This document shows positions 13,988 to 22,330 of a stretch of 64,000 bases of DNA, piece by piece (position 1 is the stretch's first letter; the number at the start of each line of letters is the position of its first letter). This DNA comes from Solirubrobacter soli DSM 22325 (GTDB lineage Bacteria; Actinomycetota; Thermoleophilia; Solirubrobacterales; Solirubrobacteraceae). The DNA lies in contig NZ_AUIK01000031.1 in assembly GCF_000423665.1 (NCBI RefSeq), positions 1 to 64,000 of the forward strand, written 5' to 3'. Position numbers and translations under genes: made by a program. The notes below the pieces were generated by a model, which did no database searches, was not told where the DNA came from, and worked only from the letters and a program-made list of their open reading frames with translations.

Positions 13988-16858
13988 GTGTCCCAGCGGA
14001 TCACGAGCCCGCGCCTGATCGGCCGCGAGCCCCAGCTTCAACGCCTGCGTGAGCTCTATACCCGCGCGGCGGCAAAGAGGTTCACCCTCGCGCTGATCAA
14101 GGGTGACGCAGGGATCGGCAAGTCGCGCCTCGTGGACGAGTTCGAGGCACCCGACGCACTCCTCTTGCGAGGGAGCTGCTTCCCGATTTCGGGTGAGGAG
14201 GCTCCGTACAGCCCGCTCGTCGCCGCGCTGCGCGACGTGCCCGCCGAGCGCCTCGACGCCGCGGCCGGCCGGCTCCCGGAGTCCCTGATCGCCGAGCTCG
14301 CGATCCTGCTTCCGGCCCTCGCCCCCCAGGCCCCGGCCGCCCGCGACGGCTCGCGCGGAGCGCAGGGCCGGCAGTACGAGTACCTGCTCGAGCTGCTCGC
14401 GCGGCTGGCCGACGAGACGCCGGTGGTCCTGATCGTCGAGGACATCCACTGGGCCGACCCTTCGACGCTGGACTTCCTGTCATTCGTGGCGCGCAACGCG
14501 CGCCATGAACGGGTCCTGCTCGTCGCCACCCACCGGCTGCACGACGGCGGCGACCTGCAGGCGCTCGAGCGCTACGTGGACCAGCTCGAGCGCTGCCAGG
14601 CCGTCGAGACGATCGTGCTCGGCCCGCTCACCGAGGATCAGGTGAGCGAGCAGATCGAGGCCATCCTGCAGCACCCGGCCGACCACTCGATCACCCGCCG
14701 CATCACCGCCCGCACGCAGGGCAACCCGTTCTTCGTCGAGGAGCTGATCGCCCAGGGCGACACGGCCGAGACGCCGCTTCCGGCGGGGCAGGCGGCGACG
14801 CTGCTCGAGCGCGTCAGCACCCTCAGCCCGCGGACGCGGCAGATCCTGCAGGTGCTCGCCGCGTTCGGCCGCGCGATCGAGCACGACGTGCTGGCGCAGG
14901 CGGCCGGAATCGAGGAGCCGGAGCTGTCCGCCTTGCTGCGGACCGCCGTCGACGCGCACGTCATCCACGCGGACGGTGCCACACTGACGTTCCGCCACGC
15001 CCTCACCCGCGAGGCGGTCTACGACGCGCTGCTCCCGGGAGAGCGCGAACGCCTGCACGCGGCCGTGGCGCGGGCGCTCTTCGAGCGGCCTGACATCACC
15101 GACGCCGCCGAGCTCGCGGTCCAGTGGCGTGCCGCCGGCGAGCCCGCCGCGGCGCTCGCCGCGTCCGTCGAGGCCGCGCGGGCCGCGGCCGGCATGTACG
15201 CGTACAGCGAGGCCGTGGAGCACTACACGGCCGCGGTCGCGCTCTGGCACTCCGCCGAGGCCGACGCGACGGACCTGGACCGCGCCGCGATCCTGCTCGA
15301 CGCGGCCGACGCCGCCTACCGGGCGGGCGTGGACGACCTGCCGATCAAGTGGTGCGAGCTCGGATTGGCGGCGCTCGGGGAGAACCCGGACCCACGTCGC
15401 GCCGCCACGTTCTTCGAGCGGCTCGGTCGCTTCCAGGATCACCACCTGGACAAATCGCTGTTGTACTACAACGAGGCCCTGCTCCGGCTCGACGAGGCCC
15501 CGAGCGCCGAGCGCGCCCGCATCCTCGGCGACGAGAGCCTCACGCTCACCTTGAGCGTGCGCTGGACCGAGGCGCGGGATCGTGCCGAGCGTGCCCTCGA
15601 GGTCGCGCAGGAGGCGGGTGCCACTGCCGAGGAGGGCTTCGCGCGGTCGGTCCTCGGGCTCGTGCTGGCGTACCTCGGGGAGTTCGAGACGGCCGAGGCG
15701 CACCTGGACGAGGCCCGGCGGATCGGCGAGGCGCTCGACCGCCCGGAGGAGGCCACCCGGGCCTACGTGCACCTGGGCGAGATCCGTCGCCTGCGCGGGG
15801 ACCTGCCGGGCGCGCTGGAGGTCATGTCCGATGGCCTGTCGGCGTCACGTCGGCTCGGGGTCGAGGCCTCCTACGGCCGCTACTTCGCGCTCAACGCCGC
15901 CGAGGACGAGTTCGAGCTGGGCCACTGGGACGCGGCGCACGAGCGGATCGACCGGCTCGCGGGCGCGTCGCTGACCTGGAGCGAGACGCTTCTGAAGCTG
16001 ACCGTCTCGGGCCAGCTCGCGGCGGGGCGGGGCGACTTCGAGAGGGCCCGCGCCTGGCTCGACGAGGCCAGTGGGCAACTGCGCGAGTCGTCGGCGACGG
16101 AGTGGACGGCCTACGTGGGCGCCTGCGTGATCGAGCTGTTGCTGACGGCGGGGGAGACCGAGGAGGCGCTGGCGACCGCCACCGCCGAGTTGGAGCGTGT
16201 GCGGGGGCGCGAGGAGCAGCTCTACACACCCGCGCTGGTCGGCGTCGCGGTGCGGGCGGCCGCGGACGCCGGTGACGCGCTCGACGCCGAGCGTCACACG
16301 GCCTGGCTGGAGGGCTTCCTCGACGACGCCGCGCCCCCGACGGCGCACGCGCACCTGGCCGGGGCGCGCGCGGAGTGCGCCCGCGCCCGCGGGGCGTCGT
16401 CGGCCGAGCAATGGGGCCGCGTCGCGAGCGCCTGGGCGCGGTTGGAGCATCCGTACCGGGCCGCATACGCCCGCGTCCGCGAGGCCGAAGCCCGGCTCGC
16501 CGACGGCGACCGCGAGGAGGCGGCCCGCGCGCTGTCGCAGGCGCTCACGGTCGCCGACGCCCTCGGCGCGACCCCGCTCAGGAAGTGGGCCGACGGCCTC
16601 GTGTCCCGCAAGCGGCTCCGCCGCGCCGTCGATACCCGGCTCGAGTCCACCGGCCCTGAGGAGCGCTTGACGCGGCGCGAGCGACAGGTCCTCGTGCTCG
16701 TCGCCGAGGGCCGGACCAACCGGCAGATCGGCGAGGCGCTGCACATCACCGAAGGAACCGCCGCCCTGCACGTCTCGCGGATCCTCAGCAAGCTGAAGGT
16801 CAAGACGCGCGGTCAGGCGGCGGCGATCGCCCGCAGCACCGGGCCGGTCGACGTGTGA
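13988..16858 (+). CDS. Large ATP-binding LuxR-family regulator (LAL/MalT-like)
   Basis: The 956-residue product combines an N-terminal AAA_16/STAND ATPase, a long helical TPR-like middle and a C-terminal LuxR helix-turn-helix. The Walker A motif is GDAGIGKS (39-46), Walker B is VVLIVEDIHWAD (~147-158), and the DNA-binding end is LTRRERQVLVLVAEGRTNRQ followed by TAALHVSRILSKLKVKTR. Such proteins couple ligand and ATP binding to transcription activation. The middle is Ala/Glu/Arg-rich helix pairs with no enzyme motif. Start GTG 13988 sits directly before the conserved RLIGRE. Targets are unknown; the divergent small secreted protein gene is one candidate. Confidence 0.88.
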   Translation: MSQRITSPRLIGREPQLQRLRELYTRAAAKRFTLALIKGDAGIGKSRLVDEFEAPDALLLRGSCFPISGEEAPYSPLVAALRDVPAERLDAAAGRLPESLIAELAILLPALAPQAPAARDGSRGAQGRQYEYLLELLARLADETPVVLIVEDIHWADPSTLDFLSFVARNARHERVLLVATHRLHDGGDLQALERYVDQLERCQAVETIVLGPLTEDQVSEQIEAILQHPADHSITRRITARTQGNPFFVEELIAQGDTAETPLPAGQAATLLERVSTLSPRTRQILQVLAAFGRAIEHDVLAQAAGIEEPELSALLRTAVDAHVIHADGATLTFRHALTREAVYDALLPGERERLHAAVARALFERPDITDAAELAVQWRAAGEPAAALAASVEAARAAAGMYAYSEAVEHYTAAVALWHSAEADATDLDRAAILLDAADAAYRAGVDDLPIKWCELGLAALGENPDPRRAATFFERLGRFQDHHLDKSLLYYNEALLRLDEAPSAERARILGDESLTLTLSVRWTEARDRAERALEVAQEAGATAEEGFARSVLGLVLAYLGEFETAEAHLDEARRIGEALDRPEEATRAYVHLGEIRRLRGDLPGALEVMSDGLSASRRLGVEASYGRYFALNAAEDEFELGHWDAAHERIDRLAGASLTWSETLLKLTVSGQLAAGRGDFERARAWLDEASGQLRESSATEWTAYVGACVIELLLTAGETEEALATATAELERVRGREEQLYTPALVGVAVRAAADAGDALDAERHTAWLEGFLDDAAPPTAHAHLAGARAECARARGASSAEQWGRVASAWARLEHPYRAAYARVREAEARLADGDREEAARALSQALTVADALGATPLRKWADGLVSRKRLRRAVDTRLESTGPEERLTRRERQVLVLVAEGRTNRQIGEALHITEGTAALHVSRILSKLKVKTRGQAAAIARSTGPVDV

Positions 16859-16936
16859 GAGATATGGCTCCGGGCGGCGATATATATGCACTTCGTGTGA
16901 TGGCAGGAAACGCCCCGTCACATAGCGTCGCCGGGC

Positions 16937-17464
16937 ATGAGCCTGCCCGCCGCCATCGAGTGCGATGACGCGCTGATCGTCTTCGAAGGGCCGCGCCGGA
17001 TCCGTCGTCGGACCGCCACGGGCTTAGAGCTGTGGCCTGACGCGGCGGCGGCGGAGGAGGTCCGGGACCGCATCGAGACCGGGCGCCCGATCCTCGTGAT
17101 CCTCGGCGGCGCGCAGGCGGAGGCGACGGTCCTGACGGAGCAGTTCGCCGAAGCCCCGCCGGCGTTGGCGAAGCTCGCGCACGCGCTCGCGAGCGACCTG
17201 TCGCCGCTCCCGGTACCCGCCCTGGACTGGCTGCCGAGCGAGGTGCGCGACCGCGGCCTGCGCTTCCTGATGGCCAGCACGTTGCACGCCCGCCGCACGC
17301 CGGCGCTGCTGTGCCCGGCGCTGGCGCTCGACACCCTCGACGTGACGTGCCCGCACGTGCGGTTCGCGCACCTCTTCCGGGACGGCGTGCAGACCGAGCG
17401 CGAGCTGTCGCACGTCGTCGCCTACGCGTTCGCGGACGTGACGCCGCCGAGGCTGGCGCGATGA
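16937..17464 (+). CDS. Hypothetical protein
   Basis: The 175-residue product matches no family I recognise. It begins MSLPAAIECDDALIVFEGPR and has an alternating strand/helix pattern, e.g. GRPILVILGGAQAEATVL and RFLMASTLHARRTPALLC. It is soluble with no signal peptide. No ribosome-binding site is obvious at ATG 16937. It meets the FHA gene tail-to-tail with five bases between. Codon use is consistent with a real gene. Confidence 0.55.
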   Translation: MSLPAAIECDDALIVFEGPRRIRRRTATGLELWPDAAAAEEVRDRIETGRPILVILGGAQAEATVLTEQFAEAPPALAKLAHALASDLSPLPVPALDWLPSEVRDRGLRFLMASTLHARRTPALLCPALALDTLDVTCPHVRFAHLFRDGVQTERELSHVVAYAFADVTPPRLAR

Positions 17465-17469
17465 GCGGT

Positions 17470-18225
17470 CTAGCCGTAGTCGCCCGCGTCGAGCAGGTAG
17501 CGCTTCGCGAGCCCGACGAGGTTCGCGCGGTTCTGCTCCTTCGTCCCGTTCAGGTCGTAGCGCCGGTACATGTCGCTGAGCAGGTCGCTCACACGCTCGG
17601 GGCCGATCGGCGGCTTCAGCCGGCCCGCGATCTCCGCGTTGCTCGGGGTGGCCGGGTACCCGCCCGGATCGTCGAAGAACGGCCGGCAGAGCTCGACCAG
17701 CACCTCGCGCTGGCGGACGGTGGGCTCGGGCAGCAGGTCGCGGTCCGAGGTGCGGCCCTCGTCGAGCGGCACGCCGCCGATCAGGATGTAGCGCTCGCGC
17801 GCGAGCCGCACGTCGTGGTCGCCGGCGTCGAGTTGCGCCGGGCGGGCCGGGACGCGCGGCGCGGCACGCCACTCGCCGACCTCCAGCGCCACGCCTCCGC
17901 GCAGCCGCACCTGCCGGTGCTCGGTGCCGTGCCTGGAGTCGACATCGCGCAGGTAGACGCAGATCGCGGGCGGATCGGTGTGCTCGCGCATCGTCACCTC
18001 CGCGTGCTCGCGGGAGACCTCGCGGTGCGCCGGGAACGTCACCGTCCCGGTGACCCGCCCCACCGTCGCCGGAGCCCCCTGGCTGAGCTCGTGCACCTGC
18101 AGCGTGCCGTCGGCGTCGCGCCACGCGACGTAGGGCCGTCTGTTCGCCGCCTGGGCGAGCCGGGCGACCTCGGCGGCTCCCGCCGGGCGCAATGGTTCAC
18201 GAGTCACACGCGCACAGTACGTCAT
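17470..18225 (-). CDS. FHA-domain protein with C-terminal helical domain
   Basis: The 251-residue product carries a forkhead-associated domain at ~45-120, shown by GR (56-57), REVSREHAEV (68-77) and DVDSRHGT (94-101), which binds phosphothreonine peptides. The C-terminal ~175-251 (VRQREVLVELCRPFF, SNAEIAGRLKPPIGPERVSD, then LAKRYLL) looks like a winged-helix of the kind that follows FHA in other actinobacterial proteins. It may read phosphorylation by a Ser/Thr kinase such as the one at 12431-13453. Start ATG 18225 has no clear ribosome site; GTG 18207 is possible. Confidence 0.8.
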   Translation of the reverse strand: MTYCARVTREPLRPAGAAEVARLAQAANRRPYVAWRDADGTLQVHELSQGAPATVGRVTGTVTFPAHREVSREHAEVTMREHTDPPAICVYLRDVDSRHGTEHRQVRLRGGVALEVGEWRAAPRVPARPAQLDAGDHDVRLARERYILIGGVPLDEGRTSDRDLLPEPTVRQREVLVELCRPFFDDPGGYPATPSNAEIAGRLKPPIGPERVSDLLSDMYRRYDLNGTKEQNRANLVGLAKRYLLDAGDYG

Positions 18226-18248
18226 CAGCGATCAGTTGAGGAGAAACG

Positions 18249-19124
18249 ATGAGGATCGCGATCGTCGGAGCCGGACGGACAGGGCTGTCCGCCGCGCACC
18301 TGCTGGGCGAGGACCCTCGCCACGAGACATCCGTATTGGAGACCCGCGCGCGATTCGGAGGGCCGGTGGCCCAGCTGTTCCGCCTCGGCGTCACGTTGCG
18401 CCACACCGCGCAGGTCGAGCGGCTCGCCGTCGATGTCACGGGCGCCGACCTGTGGATCAACGGCGTCGCCGAGCGCTTCGACCTCGCGCTCGTGACGACC
18501 TCGCCGGCGGAGGCGCGGGCGCTGCTCGTCCGTTCCGGCATCAGCCGGTGCGCCGGATCGATGCCACTGTGCAAGCGCGTCTACTTCGCCGTCGATCCGG
18601 AGGACTCCGCGCACGCCGCGCTCGCCCGGATCGCCGCGGACCACCCCGGCGTGCGAGCGCCGCAGGACCACCCGCCGAGCGACCCGCGCGTCGCGGGCGC
18701 CCTGCGCTCGCTCGCGCGGCGGGCCGGCGGCGCCGCGATCGACTACGTCGACCTCAGCGGTCATGCGTGGCCGCTCGACGTGCCCGCGGTCTACGTCGCC
18801 AACCAGCGGTGGCTCCTCGACGTCGTGCCGTGCGACTTGATGGTGCGGAGCTTGCGGAGCAGCTCCGCCGCGTTCGTGGTCGATGGCCGCCTCCCGCAGG
18901 GACGCGGAGCGGCCATCGCCGCGCTGGCGGTCAACGCGCCGATCGTCCCGATCGCCGCGGTCGACCGCCCTGCCGGCACGCGGATCCGACGGTCCAGGGT
19001 CCGCGTCGTGATCGGGGAGGTCTTCTACCCGGAGACGTCCTCGGTCGACGAGCTCGCCGAGGACATGCGTCTGGTCGTGCGGCATCTCGAACGCCTCGCC
19101 GGCGAACCCGCGACGATCAGGTGA
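18249..19124 (+). CDS. Chimeric protein: truncated FAD/NAD-binding oxidoreductase fused to PlsC-like region
   Basis: Residues 1-95 look like a flavoprotein with the Rossmann loop IVGAGRTG (5-12) and the 'RFDLALVTTSPAEARALL' segment that closes an FAD-dependent amine-oxidase-type domain, with most of the middle missing. From ~178 the sequence resembles the PlsC acyltransferase core: VYVANQRWLLDVVP, where NQ-x4-D replaces the catalytic NH-x4-D, then NAPIVPIAAVDRP and RVVIGEVFYPE. The His-to-Gln change and lack of FPEG suggest no acyltransferase activity. The start is firm (GAGGAG before ATG 18249). I see no frameshift, so this seems a genuine, possibly degenerating, fusion. Function unknown. 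Confidence 0.5.
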   Translation: MRIAIVGAGRTGLSAAHLLGEDPRHETSVLETRARFGGPVAQLFRLGVTLRHTAQVERLAVDVTGADLWINGVAERFDLALVTTSPAEARALLVRSGISRCAGSMPLCKRVYFAVDPEDSAHAALARIAADHPGVRAPQDHPPSDPRVAGALRSLARRAGGAAIDYVDLSGHAWPLDVPAVYVANQRWLLDVVPCDLMVRSLRSSSAAFVVDGRLPQGRGAAIAALAVNAPIVPIAAVDRPAGTRIRRSRVRVVIGEVFYPETSSVDELAEDMRLVVRHLERLAGEPATIR

Positions 19125-19125
19125 G

Positions 19126-19719
19126 TCAGCTCGCGTCGAAGCGGTGCGCCGCCGCGAGGCGGTCCAGGGCGTCATGGCCGACGCACGCCAGCCCGTACGG
19201 CGCACCCACCTCGAGCAGGTACTCCCACAGCTCCGGTCCGCGCTCGGCGGGGAGGAGGACCTCGTAGCAGCCGAGCGCCTCCTGGATCACGGTCCCGGAC
19301 GGGTTGAGGTCGATCTCCATCAGCAGCTCTTTGGCGCGCGGCCCGATCAGGCCGATCGCGGCGTACGCCGACGTTCGCAGCGTGGCGGTCAGGCCGTCGA
19401 TCCGCCCCAGCAACCCCGAGCACGCGGCGACGTGCTCGTGCTCGAGGCGGGCGAGCGCGCGGTCGGCGGTCACGAAGGAGCACCAGGCGTACTCGCCGAC
19501 GGCGACCAGCGCGCCCTCGACGACCGTGGGCGCCCCGCGCAGCTCGAACGTGTCACGGTCGGAGCGGTCGGCCATCCCGACGGCGCGCAGGCACACGGCC
19601 TCTTCGGCGCCGACGGACCCGAAGTGGGCGGGTACGCGGCGGCCGTGGCGCGAAGCCATCGCCGCTCCGTGGTTGCGGGCGACGGTCTCCAGCGGGCTCG
19701 ACGCGGTCGGCGTGCTCAC
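19126..19719 (-). CDS. GcvT-like / sarcosine oxidase gamma-like protein
   Basis: The 197-residue product resembles half of an aminomethyltransferase: VGMADRSDRDTFELRGAP, AYAAIGLIGPRAKELLMEI, and a closing ELWEYLLEVGAPYGLACVGHD match the folate-binding T-protein/SoxG layout. It is about half the length of GcvT, closer to SoxG (~200). No other glycine-cleavage or sarcosine oxidase gene is nearby, so the substrate cannot be inferred. Start GTG 19719 is weakly supported. Its stop is one base from the stop of the converging chimeric gene. Confidence 0.6.
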   Translation of the reverse strand: MSTPTASSPLETVARNHGAAMASRHGRRVPAHFGSVGAEEAVCLRAVGMADRSDRDTFELRGAPTVVEGALVAVGEYAWCSFVTADRALARLEHEHVAACSGLLGRIDGLTATLRTSAYAAIGLIGPRAKELLMEIDLNPSGTVIQEALGCYEVLLPAERGPELWEYLLEVGAPYGLACVGHDALDRLAAAHRFDAS

Positions 19720-19737
19720 GTCATCGCCAATCTAGCG

Positions 19738-20304
19738 TCACTGCGGCGGCAGCGTACGCAGCGCCCACAGCTCGAACGCGAGCTGGTCGACCATCGGCTG
19801 GTCGTCGCCGACGGCCAGCAGCTGGGTCAGGCTGGCTTCGTAGTGCTCGAGCTTGAGCACGTTCTGCGGGTCGACCAGCACCGAGGGGTCGTGCGCGGCC
19901 TGCGCGCGCAGCTCGCGGGCCTTGGAGATCTTGTCGGCGGTGTAGACGGCGCGCGCCTCCGGGCCGGCGGCGCACGCCCGCGCCCGCAGCTCGGCCTTGC
20001 GTTCGCCGTAGTCGGCGATCGAATCGTCCTCGCTGACCGAGTCGACGATCGTCGCCACCCGCTCTCCGAACCGCTCGCCCACGTCGGCGACGCTCGCCTC
20101 GGTGTTCTCGACGAGGTCGTGGAGCACGCCCGCGACGATCACGTCGTCGTCGAACCCGCGCCCGTAGAGCAGCGAGGCGACCTCGAGCGGGTGCAGGACG
20201 AACGGCGCACGGTCCACCGAGCGCACCTGATCGCCGTGCAGGTGCGACGCCCAGGCGACGGCCGCGAGCACGGTCGGTCTGCCGTCGGCGAAAGGTGGCT
20301 CCAT
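19738..20304 (-). CDS. HD-domain hydrolase, small alarmone hydrolase-like
   Basis: The 188-residue product matches the hydrolase half of RelA/SpoT and the small SAH enzymes: H38 (VLHPLEVA), H62-D63 with E66 (LHDLVENT) and D124 (YTADKISKAR). The classical HDxxEDT is HDLVENT here, so the second acidic residue is Asn. No synthetase or TGS/ACT domain is present. It may hydrolyse (p)ppGpp or another nucleotide; HD families are broad. ATG 20304 is chosen because the conserved region begins ~15 residues in. The lipoprotein gene lies 46 bases upstream on the same strand. Confidence 0.75.
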   Translation of the reverse strand: MEPPFADGRPTVLAAVAWASHLHGDQVRSVDRAPFVLHPLEVASLLYGRGFDDDVIVAGVLHDLVENTEASVADVGERFGERVATIVDSVSEDDSIADYGERKAELRARACAAGPEARAVYTADKISKARELRAQAAHDPSVLVDPQNVLKLEHYEASLTQLLAVGDDQPMVDQLAFELWALRTLPPQ

Positions 20305-20350
20305 GAGCGCGACGCTAGCGCGAACCACTTTCCCGCGCCCTGTCCGGTCT

Positions 20351-22285
20351 CTAACCGGAAACAAGTGCCCTGCAGCGGGCCGGGAGCGAGCGTCGCACCC
20401 TGCGTCCCGGCGCCGCGACGCCCTTGAGCCTGAAGCCCTGGCCGAGCGTCTCGGTGAACGATCCGCCGACGGCAGCGGGGCCGGCCAGCGTGGAGAACGA
20501 CCCCTCGAGCGTCTTCGAGACCCGCAGGGTGAACGCCAGGCAGAGTCGTGCCCGCCGCGCGCCCGTCGCGACCACGACGCCCTTGGCCGTTCCCGTGCCG
20601 CCCGTCATCGCGATGTCGTAGCGCGCCCGCCAACTCCCGTGGGCGAACGCGCGGAACGCCCTGCCCGCGCGCGGTGCCGAGCCGGCGAAGCGGCCGGATG
20701 CCCGCGCGCCGCGCTCGCGCGTCGTCGCACCGGAGCGTGTGACCGTGCCGCGCGTCGAAGCCGTCGTCGTCATCGTCGCGCGGAAGGTCGCCTTGGCCGC
20801 GGCGACGCTCGCGGCCGGGCACGACGTCGGGGTCGCCGGCCCGAACTTCTGGACCCGCGAGGAGTCGAGCACGTAGAGGTTCGCCGCGCAGTCGCCGGCG
20901 ACGCCGATCGGACTCTGGTAGCGGCCGTTGGTCGTGCCGGATGAGCCGAAGGCGTACGTCAGCACGCCGGCGGTGTTGAACATCTCGATCCGGTCGTTGC
21001 CGGTGTCGGTGACGAACACCCGCGCGGCCGAGTCCACGCCGATCCCCTCCGGCAGCGAGAACTGACTGTCGCCCGTCCCCGCGCTGCCCCACGCGGTCAA
21101 GAGCACCCCGGCGCCCGTGTACTTGCTCACCTGCGCGGCCGCCCGGCTCACCGCGTAGACGTTGCCGTCGGCGTCGGTGGCGACGCCCACCGCGCCCGCG
21201 GCCCACTGGCCGGCCGCGGCGCCCGCCGACGTGAACTTGGCGATCCGCGCGTTGCCGGTGTCGGCGACATAGACGTTCCCGGCGTGGTCGGCGGCGATCC
21301 CGGTGGGGGAGGAGAGCGAGCCGAACGACGTGACGAACCCACCCGTGGCCGTGTACTTCTCGACGCGGCCCAGCTGCCGGTTGACGACGAACACGGTCCC
21401 GTCCGGGCCGACGGCGACGCCGTACGCGTACCCCTCCAGCGTCCACGAGCCGAGGAGCGCGCCGCCGGAGCTGAAGCGCTGCACCCGCCCGAGCTCGCCC
21501 GGGTTGTCGGTCACGTAAACGGTCCGCGCGGGGCTGACGGCGATCCCACGCGGGTTGGTGAGCTCGCCCCACGCGAGCAGGAAGCCGAGCTCCGGGCCGG
21601 GGTTGTGGTAGATCGACAGCGCGACCTCGTTGGACGGCTCCCCGATCGCGCCGCCGGAGTCGACCGCCGCCACCACGTAGCGGTAGAGCGTGCCGCCGAC
21701 CACGTCCTCGTCGAACACGAACGACGCGCCCGTGCGCGTGAGCTCCGCGTAGGCGCCATCAGGCGTCGTGCGGCGGTACACGACGTACTCGCGCGCCTCG
21801 GCAACCCCGTCCCAGTCGAGCTTGATGCTGTCGAAGAAGTGGCTGACCCGCAGCACCGGGGCGCCGAGGCGCGGGCGCGGCGGTGGAGGAGCCGGGACCG
21901 CGGAGGCGACCACCGACGGCGGGCTCTCGTTGCCGGCGGCGTCGCTGGCCGTGACGCGGTAGAGGTAGGTCGTGCCGTTGGCGAGCATGTAGCCGTCCAT
22001 CAGGCCCGGCTCGAGCGTCGTGCCGATGTTCGTGAACGGCCCGTCGGCGCTCGTCGCCCGGTAGACGTTGAAGACCGAGAGATCCGGCTCCCCGCCGCCC
22101 TTCCAGCTGAGTGTCACCCGCCGGTCGCCGGCGACGGCGACGACGTCACGCGGGGTCGCGGGCGCGACGTCGTCGAGCGCGTACCCGCACAGCCCGAGCG
22201 AGCAGACGAACCACTCGCGCGGGTCGCACGCGCTGAGCGAAAGTCCCAGTGCCAGCGCCATCACGATGGTCGCGAGCCGTCTCAT
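20351..22285 (-). CDS. NHL-repeat lipoprotein with fibronectin type III domains
   Basis: The 644-residue product has a lipoprotein signal (MRRLATIVMALALGLSLSAC, lipobox LSAC). Two fibronectin III-like domains follow (VAGDRRVTLSWKGGGEPD; DSIKLDWDGVAEAREYVVYR). Next come NHL propeller blades with the usual 'P-x-G-I-A-V/A-D-x-x-G-N-V-Y-V-A-D-T-x-N-x-R-I' rhythm (GIAADHAGNVYVADTGNARI; GIGVDSAARVFVTDTGNDRI). A beta-rich C-terminal domain ends the protein. It should be anchored outside the membrane and bind ligand or protein; no catalytic residues are apparent. Confidence 0.8.
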   Translation of the reverse strand: MRRLATIVMALALGLSLSACDPREWFVCSLGLCGYALDDVAPATPRDVVAVAGDRRVTLSWKGGGEPDLSVFNVYRATSADGPFTNIGTTLEPGLMDGYMLANGTTYLYRVTASDAAGNESPPSVVASAVPAPPPPRPRLGAPVLRVSHFFDSIKLDWDGVAEAREYVVYRRTTPDGAYAELTRTGASFVFDEDVVGGTLYRYVVAAVDSGGAIGEPSNEVALSIYHNPGPELGFLLAWGELTNPRGIAVSPARTVYVTDNPGELGRVQRFSSGGALLGSWTLEGYAYGVAVGPDGTVFVVNRQLGRVEKYTATGGFVTSFGSLSSPTGIAADHAGNVYVADTGNARIAKFTSAGAAAGQWAAGAVGVATDADGNVYAVSRAAAQVSKYTGAGVLLTAWGSAGTGDSQFSLPEGIGVDSAARVFVTDTGNDRIEMFNTAGVLTYAFGSSGTTNGRYQSPIGVAGDCAANLYVLDSSRVQKFGPATPTSCPAASVAAAKATFRATMTTTASTRGTVTRSGATTRERGARASGRFAGSAPRAGRAFRAFAHGSWRARYDIAMTGGTGTAKGVVVATGARRARLCLAFTLRVSKTLEGSFSTLAGPAAVGGSFTETLGQGFRLKGVAAPGRRVRRSLPARCRALVSG

Positions 22286-22330
22286 ATTGTCTTCGAGCTG
22301 ACACTACGCCCGCTCGCGGGCGCGGTGCAA

